Positions 29,854 to 38,493 of a stretch of 64,000 nucleotides of DNA are shown in pieces. How positions within the stretch are numbered: the stretch's first letter is position 1; every line of letters begins with the position of its first letter. Source of the stretch: Bacteroidota bacterium (GTDB lineage: Bacteria > Bacteroidota > Bacteroidia > Bacteroidales > UBA12077); NCBI GenBank assembly GCA_020444275.1, contig JAHLLG010000005.1:152004-216003 (forward strand), read 5' to 3'. The position numbers and the translations under genes are program-made. Below the pieces are notes generated by a model, which saw only the letters and a program-made list of their open reading frames with translations, did no database searches and had not been told where the DNA came from.

Positions 29854-30978
29854 ATGGTTATTAAATCGCCACTGGTTAAATTTTTACTATTTTTATTAAT
29901 TCCAATTCTTTTTCTGTATGGAATAATTGTAGCTAAAGATTTTCTTTACCCTTTAGCCTTTGCAGCATTATTTGCCTATTTATTATATCCTGTTGTAAAT
30001 TTTCTGGAAAAAAATAGTTTCCCCAGGGTTCTGGCCATTCTAACTGCTTTACTTTTAGCAATTGTTGTCGTATTTGGTGTGTTTAGTCTTTTTTACACAC
30101 AGGTTAGCAATATGTTGGATGATTTTGACACGTTGAAAAATACTGCGAACAACAATATAGAACAGTTACAATATAATTTACAAAACTATCTGGGGTTAAA
30201 AAATAACCGCATAGAGGATTTTTTAAAAGATCATATTAATGATTTTTTTGAAACCGGAGGAGGTGGAATAGGTATAATATTTTCTGCTACAACAGGCACA
30301 GTGATACGAATTGTAATTTTACCCATTTATATTTTCTTATTTCTTTATTACCGTACAAAGTTCGCCTACTTTATACTTAAAATTACCCGCGAAGAAAACA
30401 AGAAAACAGCTATCAAAATTCTAAGAGATATTTCTTCAGTAGCTGCCCGATATATGGGTGGTGTCACACTTGTTGTGTTTATTCTATGTGTTTTAAATTC
30501 AGTGGGACTTATAATAATTGGTATTAAGTATGCTATTATTCTCGGCATTATATCTGCTTTTTTTAACTATATACCATATTTTGGAACTCTAATAGGAGGC
30601 TCTGTACCTTTCTTATTTGTGTTACTTACTACACAAACACCGATCGAAAATGCCATTCAGGTAGGTATTCTTTTCATAATAATTCAGTTTACCGAAAATA
30701 ATATACTAACACCAAATATTGTAGGAGGTAATGTTAAGATTAATCCATTTTTTATAATCATCGGATTAGTTTTTGGAAGCACTGTATGGGGCATACCTGG
30801 TATGTTGGTAATAATTCCATTTTTGGCAATATTAAGAATAATATTGAATAGTATTCCAACATTACAACCATATGCCTTCTTACTCGGACCGGGTGGTACC
30901 AGGAAACATGCCTGGAGCTTAAAAAAAATAAGAGCAAAACTTCGGTTTAGTAAAAAGAGAGAAAGTAGTAATAATTAA
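29854..30978 (+). CDS. AI-2E family transporter (PerM-like)
   Basis: A 374-residue polytopic inner-membrane protein. The usual plan is present: TM1-TM2 at the N terminus with LYPLAFAALFAYLLYPVVNFLEK, TM3, a long soluble loop (about 92-140), then TM4-8 containing FNYIPYFGTLIGGSVPFL and a QFTENNILTPNIVGG stretch, which is the family signature. The latter is followed by VFGSTVWGIPGMLVIIPFLA. Members export diverse small molecules or act as Na+/H+ antiporters; AI-2 transport itself is shown only for few. The gene follows a DUF1328 gene and converges with a second family member on the minus strand. Confidence 0.9.
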   Translation: MVIKSPLVKFLLFLLIPILFLYGIIVAKDFLYPLAFAALFAYLLYPVVNFLEKNSFPRVLAILTALLLAIVVVFGVFSLFYTQVSNMLDDFDTLKNTANNNIEQLQYNLQNYLGLKNNRIEDFLKDHINDFFETGGGGIGIIFSATTGTVIRIVILPIYIFLFLYYRTKFAYFILKITREENKKTAIKILRDISSVAARYMGGVTLVVFILCVLNSVGLIIIGIKYAIILGIISAFFNYIPYFGTLIGGSVPFLFVLLTTQTPIENAIQVGILFIIIQFTENNILTPNIVGGNVKINPFFIIIGLVFGSTVWGIPGMLVIIPFLAILRIILNSIPTLQPYAFLLGPGGTRKHAWSLKKIRAKLRFSKKRESSNN

Positions 30979-30990
30979 GAAATTAACTTT

Positions 30991-32094
30991 TTATTTCTTT
31001 CTAAAAAGTTTCTTCTTAGCCTTATTAAATAAGGAAGTTCCTGTTGTAGTATTTCCAAAATCACTGCTTAAAAGTATACTATAGGTTTTTAGTGAATCTA
31101 CACTGTCAAATAACACTTTAATAATTGCTATAAGCGGAATGAATAATATCATGCCGGATATTCCCCAAAATACTGCTCCTGTAATTAATCCGATAATGGC
31201 AACTAAAGGATTTAAACTTACTTTTGATCCCACAATTTTTGGTGTTAAAATGTTACCCTCTATTGCCTGTATGAATATATACCATAAGACTACAAATACT
31301 GCAGTCCAAATATTATCATTATTAATAAGTGCATATATAGTAGGAAGCAAACCTCCTATAAATGTACCTATATATGGAATAATTGCCAGGATGGCCGCAA
31401 AATATCCGAATAGAAACGGATAATCTAAACCAATAAAATAGAGACCTATACCGTTTAAAGTTCCTAATATTAGAATGACAATAATTAATCCATAAAAATA
31501 ATTCTGAGCAACATTTTGAATGTTCTTCATTATATCAGATGCATATTCTTTTCTATCTCTTGCAAAATGGTTAAGTACAAAAGTTTTAAATGAATTTCTG
31601 TAAAGTAAAAAAAGAAAAGCATAAACCATTACTAATCCCGCATTAACCAGAAATGTTGTGGATGAAGTAATCGTATTTTCAATAAGATGATTGGACTTTA
31701 GAAATGAACTGGATTCTTCTTGCACAATTTCCTTTAATTCAATACCCTCGGGCATTATAAATTTATCAATTTGCTGAGTTAATTTATTTATGGATGATTC
31801 AATAATATCTCCAAAATTCCTTACTTCTTGAAAAAGCTGATAAAACTGAGTCCCAAAAAAATAGAATATGCTACTTAACAGGCTTATCATCAATATAAAA
31901 GTTAATGATATAGATATGATATTGGGTAATTTCCTATTAAAGAAAGAACAAGCAGGATTAAGCAGTAAAGCCAGAAAAAAACCATAAAAGATGGGTACCA
32001 ATATAGTTTTGGCAAAATACATAACCGTAACGATTACTACCAGAATAAAGAGGGATTTACTTATATCATATTTTTGAGTTTCTGACTTGGTCAT
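30991..32094 (-). CDS. AI-2E family transporter (PerM-like), second member
   Basis: A 367-residue paralogue of the preceding gene in the opposite direction, its stop 12 nt away. AKTILVPIFYGFFLALLLNPACSFFNRK, AIIPYIGTFIGGLLPT and IQAIEGNILTPKIVGSKVSLNP carry the family signature (Q/E-xxEGN/TENN-ILTPxIVG). The long soluble loop (about 85-145) differs from that of its neighbour, so the two are distant paralogues and not a recent tandem copy. A lysine-rich C terminus (KKKLFRKK) is probably cytoplasmic. Confidence 0.9.
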   Translation of the reverse strand: MTKSETQKYDISKSLFILVVIVTVMYFAKTILVPIFYGFFLALLLNPACSFFNRKLPNIISISLTFILMISLLSSIFYFFGTQFYQLFQEVRNFGDIIESSINKLTQQIDKFIMPEGIELKEIVQEESSSFLKSNHLIENTITSSTTFLVNAGLVMVYAFLFLLYRNSFKTFVLNHFARDRKEYASDIMKNIQNVAQNYFYGLIIVILILGTLNGIGLYFIGLDYPFLFGYFAAILAIIPYIGTFIGGLLPTIYALINNDNIWTAVFVVLWYIFIQAIEGNILTPKIVGSKVSLNPLVAIIGLITGAVFWGISGMILFIPLIAIIKVLFDSVDSLKTYSILLSSDFGNTTTGTSLFNKAKKKLFRKK

Positions 32095-32166
32095 AAAATA
32101 TGGTTTTCTTATTTACTCGCAAAATTCAAACCACATGCAACATGATGTCTTATAAAACAATTATCT

Positions 32167-32256
32167 GTAAAAGTTGTGTAAAAATTCCACACTTTTACAT
32201 AATTCTGGTTATTAATTCTACTTTTTATTGTAAAAATAAGTGTGTATAAGCTTATA
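32167..32256. promoter_or_regulatory. Inverted repeats between divergent AI-2E and YtxH genes
   Basis: GTAAAAGTTGTG (32167-32178) and CACACTTTTAC (32188-32198) form an 11-bp stem with one bulge. TATAAGCTTATA (32245-32256) is a perfect 12-bp palindrome. Both lie in the shared upstream region of the divergent genes and could be operators or hairpins. Confidence 0.35.
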
Positions 32257-32326
32257 ATAGATTTTGGCAAGGTTTTTAAGGATTAATATAGTAACTTATA
32301 AATTGTTAAATTAAAAAATTTACGTG

Positions 32327-32665
32327 ATGGGAAAGTCAGATACAGTATTAGGATTTTTAGCAGGAGCAGCAGCAGGAGCTGTTGTTGGAGTTTTGTTTGC
32401 ACCCGATAAAGGTAGCACAACAAGAGAAAAAATTAAAGATAAAACAGAAAAGTTAGGTTCTGATGTGTCGGAAGGTGTTAATCATCAAATGAATGATTTA
32501 AAAGATTATATATCTGAATTTGTTGAGGAAGTGACCGAACGATTTAGTTCTTTAGAAAATGAAGTAAGAGAACAGGCAAAAGAAGCTGAAAGAAAAGGAA
32601 CTTCTGCTGCAAAAGGTGCTGCTTCTAAGGCAAAGAGCCAGAAACAAAGAAGTAAGCAAAGCTAA
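32327..32665 (+). CDS. YtxH domain-containing protein
   Basis: A 112-residue protein. The Gly/Ala-rich single membrane segment (VLGFLAGAAAGAVVGVLFAPDKGS, residues 6-29) with the LFAPDKGS motif is characteristic of YtxH. A long charged helical region follows, of the sort found in coiled-coil desiccation- or stress-related proteins, and the C terminus is Lys/Ser/Ala rich. A GTG one codon upstream is an alternative start. It is the first of three small genes, all with membrane-associated products. Confidence 0.87.
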   Translation: MGKSDTVLGFLAGAAAGAVVGVLFAPDKGSTTREKIKDKTEKLGSDVSEGVNHQMNDLKDYISEFVEEVTERFSSLENEVREQAKEAERKGTSAAKGAASKAKSQKQRSKQS

Positions 32666-32748
32666 ATTTATAATTAATTTTTTAACTTATTAAAGATTTC
32701 AGGTGTACTGTTGAGTAAATAGTATATCGATTATTAAATACAAGCACA

Positions 32749-33117
32749 ATGAAGAATACATCGCTCGAAAAACAAGTCACAGAACTGAAATCTGTTTTAA
32801 TGAGCTATCTTGAAGCAAGGTTAGATTTGGGGAAAGCTGTCTTACTTGAGAAAATGAGTAAAATAGGAACCTTTTTTTTAACCATTATGTCCTTTGTAAT
32901 TGTAATTGCCAGTTTTCTTTTATTGCTGGCATTTGCCTTTAGTTATTGGTATGGTAATACACATGGAAGTGTTCATGTTGGTTTCTTGATATCTGCAGGT
33001 TTCTACGTGTTGGTTGGCATTATATTATTTGTATTTAGAAAACCACTGTTTTCTAACAGTATTATCCAAAATCTTGGTAAAGTTCTGTTCGATAAGGAAT
33101 CAGAGGGTGAATTATAA
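32749..33117 (+). CDS. Phage-holin-family/YqjE-like membrane protein
   Basis: A 122-residue protein with an amphipathic N-terminal helix (EKQVTELKSVLMSYLEARLDLGKAVLLEKMSKIG), then two TM segments (about 41-63 and 79-98) and an acidic C terminus. This plan is the actinobacteriophage-holin-like/YqjE family, a host gene family despite the name. In E. coli yqjE sits between yqjD and yqjK in a stationary-phase operon; the present YtxH/holin-like/small-basic-protein order is the same by analogy. Confidence 0.82.
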   Translation: MKNTSLEKQVTELKSVLMSYLEARLDLGKAVLLEKMSKIGTFFLTIMSFVIVIASFLLLLAFAFSYWYGNTHGSVHVGFLISAGFYVLVGIILFVFRKPLFSNSIIQNLGKVLFDKESEGEL

Positions 33118-33164
33118 AGTATTAAGATGCCAGATAAACATGACTTACACTAAATTGAATGAAT

Positions 33165-33389
33165 ATGAGTAAATCATCATACAGACCTAAAAATATAACT
33201 GAACTAAAGCTCTTAAAGCAACAGTTGCGTTCAAACGTACGGTTGGAAGAAGAAGTTATTGGATTTGGAATTGAAAGAATGCGAAATACTTTTGCTGATG
33301 CAGCAAAATCTGCTGCAAAAATTTACTTGCAGGGATTGGCCATAAAGTTATTAACCAAGGTTGTACAATCAAGAATGAGAATAAAATAG
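33165..33389 (+). CDS. Small basic hypothetical protein
   Basis: A 74-residue protein counted from the second ATG, or 76 from that at 33159. It has a helical and basic N-terminal half (ITELKLLKQQLRSNVRLEEEVIG) and an amphipathic C-terminal helix (AAKSAAKIYLQGLAIKLLTKVVQSRMRIK) that could lie on a membrane. No family is recognised. It is the third gene of the YtxH operon and is followed by a terminator. Confidence 0.65.
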   Translation: MSKSSYRPKNITELKLLKQQLRSNVRLEEEVIGFGIERMRNTFADAAKSAAKIYLQGLAIKLLTKVVQSRMRIK

Positions 33390-33411
33390 TGCATTTGTAA
33401 AAATATGCTAG

Positions 33412-33459
33412 AACTACCGAGCAAAGCTTTTGTTTAGCACTGTGGCCGGTAGTTTTTTT
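33412..33459 (+). terminator. Terminator after the YtxH operon
   Basis: AACTACCG (33412-33419) pairs with CGGTAGTT (33447-33454), with a 27-nt apex that may fold further, then TTTTT. It ends 16 nt before the tamB start. Confidence 0.75.
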
Positions 33460-33474
33460 GTATCATAAATTGTA

Positions 33475-36400
33475 ATGCGTAAAGGAATAATTACATACAT
33501 AAAACTTACTCTAAAAATAGTGTTAGTAACTATCTTAACACTCATTCTGATACTGCTTATTGGAACCTTGGTATTTCAGTTTCCAAATGTTCAGAACTAT
33601 GTTGCAAATGCGGCAGTTCATAAAATAGAAGAAAAAACCGGTGTGCATGTAACTGTAGATAAGATTGCTGTGTCGCTTTACGGGAGAGTTAATATAAAAG
33701 GTTTTTTTGCTCAGGATAACAAGGAGGACACCCTCTTATTTGCCGAAAGTTTAAAGGTTAAAGTGAGTCTTTTAAAAATTTTGAACAAAACAATTCAGGT
33801 AAATAAGGTTCGTTTAGAAAATGCTCAAATACGCCTTGTAATGCAAGATGAAGATTCTACCATGAACTTTTCTCCTTATCTTAAAGCATTTAAGAAACCA
33901 AAAGATTCAAAAGTTAAAAGTCCCAAAGGGAAGAAAGATAAATTCGCTGTCGTACTTAAAAAGGTTCAGCTGAAGAATGTGCGATTTTTCTATAAAAGCA
34001 TTCCAGATCAAAACAGTATTCGTGTAAATACAGGCGATTTTGATGTTAAACTGAATCGTACAGATCTGGATAAGAAAATAATTGATATTAAAAGCATGTC
34101 TTTTAATGAAACTGTAATAGACATGCTGGTAAATAATAAAAAATATACAAATGAAGCGAGTCCATTTTCTTGGGATGTTACACTTGAAAGGGATCTAAGC
34201 TTAACTCATGTTAATTTTAAATTAAAAGATAATTTCAGTGCACAGAAACTCGAATTTAAGAATATTAACCTGAATGTAACTGCACGAAAGCTCGATTTAA
34301 AGAATAATAACATTCAACTAGGTGATTTAGAGCTGCTTAACTCAAGATTTTATGTTCAAAAAAATTTAATGTCTTCAGAAGATTCAGCAAGAGTTGAAGC
34401 GCTAAAAGTACTTCAAGCTAAGAATCAATTTGATTGGACAATTCGAGCCCGTAAGGTGAAATTAAAAAACAACTCATTTGGCTTTAATAAGGAAAACCAG
34501 ACTGAAAGGGTAGGTCAAATTAATTTTGCTGATTTACAATTCAACCGAGTAAGTGGACTTTTTGAAAGCCTTGAACTCTACAAATACCATTTATCGTTCC
34601 GTTTGAAAGATTTTAGCTTGTCAGAAAAGTCAGGATTTCAGTTAAATCAATTGGCAGCAACTTTAGACTTTAATTCTAATGGTACAGTTATACAAAATCT
34701 TCTGTTGGAAACACCATACTCGAAAATCTCACAGAACGTATTATTACAATATAACTCGGTTGAGAAACTGCAAAAAGATATTAGCCACGTTAGTTTTAAG
34801 CTAAGGATGGATTCCTCATGGATAGGAGTGCCTGATTTACATTATTTCTTACCTCGGGAGATGGATACGATTCGTTATATATCGGCTATCAAACACCGAA
34901 TTTATATAGCCTCACATATAGCAGCTCAACAGGATACATTAAGAATTAATCTGCTGAAAGCTAATTATGATAGCACGTTTATGAGTTTGAGCGGCTATGT
35001 TAATAATTATAAGCAGTTTTCAGATAATACTTTTGCAGAAATTGAAGTAAAAGATTTTAAAACAACTCGCAAGGATATTAATGCATTCCTTCCAGATAGT
35101 ATGTTGCCTGATAAAATGGTCTTACCATCTAAAATTAATCTGGTTACACGCTTTAAGGGTACAAAAAATATCTTTAACACCAGTACTCAGATTCGTTCTA
35201 ATTATGGTGAAATGTTAGTTAAGGTCCAAACAAATAAGAGTAAAGGAAACAGAAGATCATTTAATAGTGAAGTAAGCCTGAAAGATTTTGATTTGGGGCA
35301 ATTAATTTCTAACAATACATTGGGGCATATTACACAACGAACAGAAGTAAGCGGAACTATTCCATTAAAGGAGTATACTGATGTTATAGCAGATATTAAC
35401 ATCAACGTAAGTAATATTTCACTTCTCGATTATGAGTACAAGAATATTTCTCTAACCGGAGCTTTAACACGTGAAGAAATAAATACAAATATCAATTACT
35501 CCGATTCAAATTTAATATTTTCCTTAAGTGGATTAATGAATAGAAAGGATTCAGTTCCAGCCTATGATCTGAATTTAAACCTGAAAGGGGCAGATCTGCA
35601 AGCCTTAAAGCTAACCAATACAAACTTAAGAACCAGAGGTAAGTTCAAGGCTAAGATTTCAGGTAGTACTATCAATAATTCTAACGGCGAAATAGTCCTT
35701 TCAGATTTAATTCTGTTTAAAGATGATCAAATTTTTGATGTCGATTCAGTTCATGCATCATTAACGAATACAAAACATGCTAGTAAGATCAGTTTGGAAT
35801 CACCATTTCTTAAAGTAAATTACTTCGGAACCATAAAACCACAGCAAGTTTATCCTATTGTTAAGCAGTATTTCAGAAAGTATGTTCCCTGGAGTGCAGA
35901 TACAACAATAAACATTCAGGATAAAGGACAATTTGATTTTTCTTTAGAACTTACTCAGTCTGATATGCTAACAGAGGCACTAATTCCTGGACTTAAGTCG
36001 ATGCTTCCGGTTAGTGCTAAGGCAAGTTATGATTCAAAACGTAATGCATTTGAGGTGTTAATTGATATGCCTGCCATGGAGTACAATAATTTTAGTATCG
36101 AAGATTTTATATTTAATTTAAATGAAAGTGATTCAACGCAGCTTATTTATAACCTGAATTTTGCAAGAATCAGTGCAGATCCATTGGTAATTGGTAAAAC
36201 AGAATTTTACGGGAATGCAAACGACGACTCAATAAAACTTGAACTTAAAATCCCCGGAGAAAGTAATAAAACAAAGTACTCATTAGGAGTATTTCTTACA
36301 GAAGCTAATAAGTGCCCTAAAATGGAATTTATACCTGGCGGGTTCATTTTAAATTACACAAAGTATTACTCTCCTGAGAAAAGTTATGTGATCTTTAAAC

Positions 36401-38493
36401 CGGAACAACTGGAGCTCAATAATGTCAGGTTTTACTCAGAAGATCAATCGTTACAAATAAAAAACGATACGGTACAAAAAGAAGAATACCTGTTTGAGTT
36501 GTCTAATTTCTCTATCAATAATTTAACCGAAATCATAGAAACCGAATCGGAATTAATCGAAGGAATCTTAAATGGTAAAGTATCTGTAGGAAACCAAGAA
36601 GAGAATAAATTGTTTAATGCAGATTTAATTATGCACGATGTGTTCATCAGCAAATACAGAGTGTTTAATACAATAAGCTTGAAAGCAAATAATGTGCAAG
36701 AAAACCGAATAGAAGTTTATACTAAATTCTTGGGTGATAACGATGAATTAGAGCTAAACGGATTTCTGAGCAGGGAGAAGGATGAAAGTCATCTGGATTT
36801 TGATATGCAAATTAAACAACTCAACCTGGATTATTTCCGGGATTTTACTTCAGAATTATTCGATACATTAAGTGGATTTGTTCATGGAGATATTAAACTG
36901 CAAGGAAATCTTAAGTCTCCGCAACTTCAAGCAGAGGTTTCTGTTGATGATGTTAAGATTAAACCCGATTATTTGAATACAACCTTTTATATTGATGATG
37001 AGAAGATAAACGTAAACAATAACACGGTTCTATTCAGTCGATTTGCTTTAAAGGATTATCAGAATAATGTAACATACATTAATGGAGCAGTAGATTTTAA
37101 AGATATAGGAAAGCCGGAGTTTGACCTTTCAGTGGATTCAAAGAACTTTAGGTTTTTAAATACAGATTATCAGGACGGACGTTTATATTATGGTAAAGTT
37201 AATGCAAACTTGCAAGCCGATATTACGGGTAATCCAGCTCAACCAAATGTTGACTTAACAGTTAACCTGGGGGATGATTCTGAATTTCATTTTGTAATTC
37301 CCGAGTTAAATAATGCATCGGTTGAAGAGGAAGGAATTGTTCGTTTTGTAGATAAAAAAGATACATTGTGGACCGGTATTTTTGATCGAACAACCGAAGT
37401 TCAGGATAGTCTGAAAACCTTGCGGGGGAAAGGAATTAATTTATCCGCAAATATAGAGATCGAATCCGGAATGGATATTTACATAGAAATTGATCCGGCA
37501 TCCAATGAGGAATTATTTATAAATGGTAACGCAAACCTGAGTTTTAGAAAAAGAAGAGCAGAAACTCCAACACTAAATGGAAGGTTTGAGATAGCTGATG
37601 GAACCTATACATTAACATTATATGAACTTATCAGACGAACTTTTACTATTCAAGAGGGCAGTTACCTTATGTGGAATGGAAATATTCAGAATCCGGTAAC
37701 TAATATAACAACTACTTACCAGGTTCGTACATCGCCAGTTCCATTAATTTCAAATGAAACAGCCGGTTTCAGTGCAGAAAACACATCAAAATATTCAAAT
37801 AATACACCATTCTTAGTAAACCTTAATATTGAAGGCAACATGTTAAAGCCTAATCTTAACTTTAATTTGAGTACACCCGCAGGACAGGCGGATGCTATAG
37901 TTCAGGCTAAATTAGTCCAGTTAAACCAAAATGAATCTCAATTACATAAGCAGGTGTTTTCTTTGTTGTTGTTTAATAGTTTTATCGAAAGCACATCTGC
38001 ATCCAATAAAACATCGACTTATGAATTAAATGCAACTGCACGTACCAGTGTAAGTAAATTACTTACAAGGCAAATTAGCAGTTTTGCAGATCGATACATC
38101 AAATATGTTGATTTGGATGTTGGCGTAAACTCGTATTACAACAGAGTAGGAGATCAGGCAAGTGGACAAACAGAAGTATCACTCGATGTGTCTAAACGTT
38201 TATTGAATGATCATTTGACTGTTAAACTGGGTGGGGATTTTAATGTAGAGAATAGAAGCAGTGAAAGGCAAAATCAGAACTTAAGTAACATTGCAGGAGA
38301 TGTGATCATTGAGTACCGAATTGATGATGATGGAACATACCGAATTCAAGGATTTAATAAAACAGAATATGATGATTTTTTTGATGGTGAAGTAAATAAA
38401 ACCGGTGCGGCATTTATTTTTAATAAAGATTTTTATAAACTAAATCAACTATTTAAGTCTGATACAACCAAGAGTAAAAAAGAAGATCAATAG
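33475..38493 (+). CDS. tamB: Translocation and assembly module subunit TamB
   Basis: A very large AsmA-like bridge protein of 1672 residues. An N-terminal signal anchor (about 10-32, LKIVLVTILTLILILLIGTLVFQF) fixes it in the inner membrane; the rest crosses the periplasm as a long beta-taco. NIEKKTGVHVTVDKIAVS-type sequence near residue 50 is the AsmA-like start. The C-terminal 350 residues form the TamB (DUF490) domain, with NANLSFRKR, NGRFEIADGTYTLTLYELIRRTFTIQEG and the conserved NPVTNITTTYQVRT segment. The protein transports lipids or helps insert outer-membrane proteins with its partner. The stop abuts the start of the TamL gene, showing strict coupling. Confidence 0.93.
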   Translation: MRKGIITYIKLTLKIVLVTILTLILILLIGTLVFQFPNVQNYVANAAVHKIEEKTGVHVTVDKIAVSLYGRVNIKGFFAQDNKEDTLLFAESLKVKVSLLKILNKTIQVNKVRLENAQIRLVMQDEDSTMNFSPYLKAFKKPKDSKVKSPKGKKDKFAVVLKKVQLKNVRFFYKSIPDQNSIRVNTGDFDVKLNRTDLDKKIIDIKSMSFNETVIDMLVNNKKYTNEASPFSWDVTLERDLSLTHVNFKLKDNFSAQKLEFKNINLNVTARKLDLKNNNIQLGDLELLNSRFYVQKNLMSSEDSARVEALKVLQAKNQFDWTIRARKVKLKNNSFGFNKENQTERVGQINFADLQFNRVSGLFESLELYKYHLSFRLKDFSLSEKSGFQLNQLAATLDFNSNGTVIQNLLLETPYSKISQNVLLQYNSVEKLQKDISHVSFKLRMDSSWIGVPDLHYFLPREMDTIRYISAIKHRIYIASHIAAQQDTLRINLLKANYDSTFMSLSGYVNNYKQFSDNTFAEIEVKDFKTTRKDINAFLPDSMLPDKMVLPSKINLVTRFKGTKNIFNTSTQIRSNYGEMLVKVQTNKSKGNRRSFNSEVSLKDFDLGQLISNNTLGHITQRTEVSGTIPLKEYTDVIADININVSNISLLDYEYKNISLTGALTREEINTNINYSDSNLIFSLSGLMNRKDSVPAYDLNLNLKGADLQALKLTNTNLRTRGKFKAKISGSTINNSNGEIVLSDLILFKDDQIFDVDSVHASLTNTKHASKISLESPFLKVNYFGTIKPQQVYPIVKQYFRKYVPWSADTTINIQDKGQFDFSLELTQSDMLTEALIPGLKSMLPVSAKASYDSKRNAFEVLIDMPAMEYNNFSIEDFIFNLNESDSTQLIYNLNFARISADPLVIGKTEFYGNANDDSIKLELKIPGESNKTKYSLGVFLTEANKCPKMEFIPGGFILNYTKYYSPEKSYVIFKPEQLELNNVRFYSEDQSLQIKNDTVQKEEYLFELSNFSINNLTEIIETESELIEGILNGKVSVGNQEENKLFNADLIMHDVFISKYRVFNTISLKANNVQENRIEVYTKFLGDNDELELNGFLSREKDESHLDFDMQIKQLNLDYFRDFTSELFDTLSGFVHGDIKLQGNLKSPQLQAEVSVDDVKIKPDYLNTTFYIDDEKINVNNNTVLFSRFALKDYQNNVTYINGAVDFKDIGKPEFDLSVDSKNFRFLNTDYQDGRLYYGKVNANLQADITGNPAQPNVDLTVNLGDDSEFHFVIPELNNASVEEEGIVRFVDKKDTLWTGIFDRTTEVQDSLKTLRGKGINLSANIEIESGMDIYIEIDPASNEELFINGNANLSFRKRRAETPTLNGRFEIADGTYTLTLYELIRRTFTIQEGSYLMWNGNIQNPVTNITTTYQVRTSPVPLISNETAGFSAENTSKYSNNTPFLVNLNIEGNMLKPNLNFNLSTPAGQADAIVQAKLVQLNQNESQLHKQVFSLLLFNSFIESTSASNKTSTYELNATARTSVSKLLTRQISSFADRYIKYVDLDVGVNSYYNRVGDQASGQTEVSLDVSKRLLNDHLTVKLGGDFNVENRSSERQNQNLSNIAGDVIIEYRIDDDGTYRIQGFNKTEYDDFFDGEVNKTGAAFIFNKDFYKLNQLFKSDTTKSKKEDQ

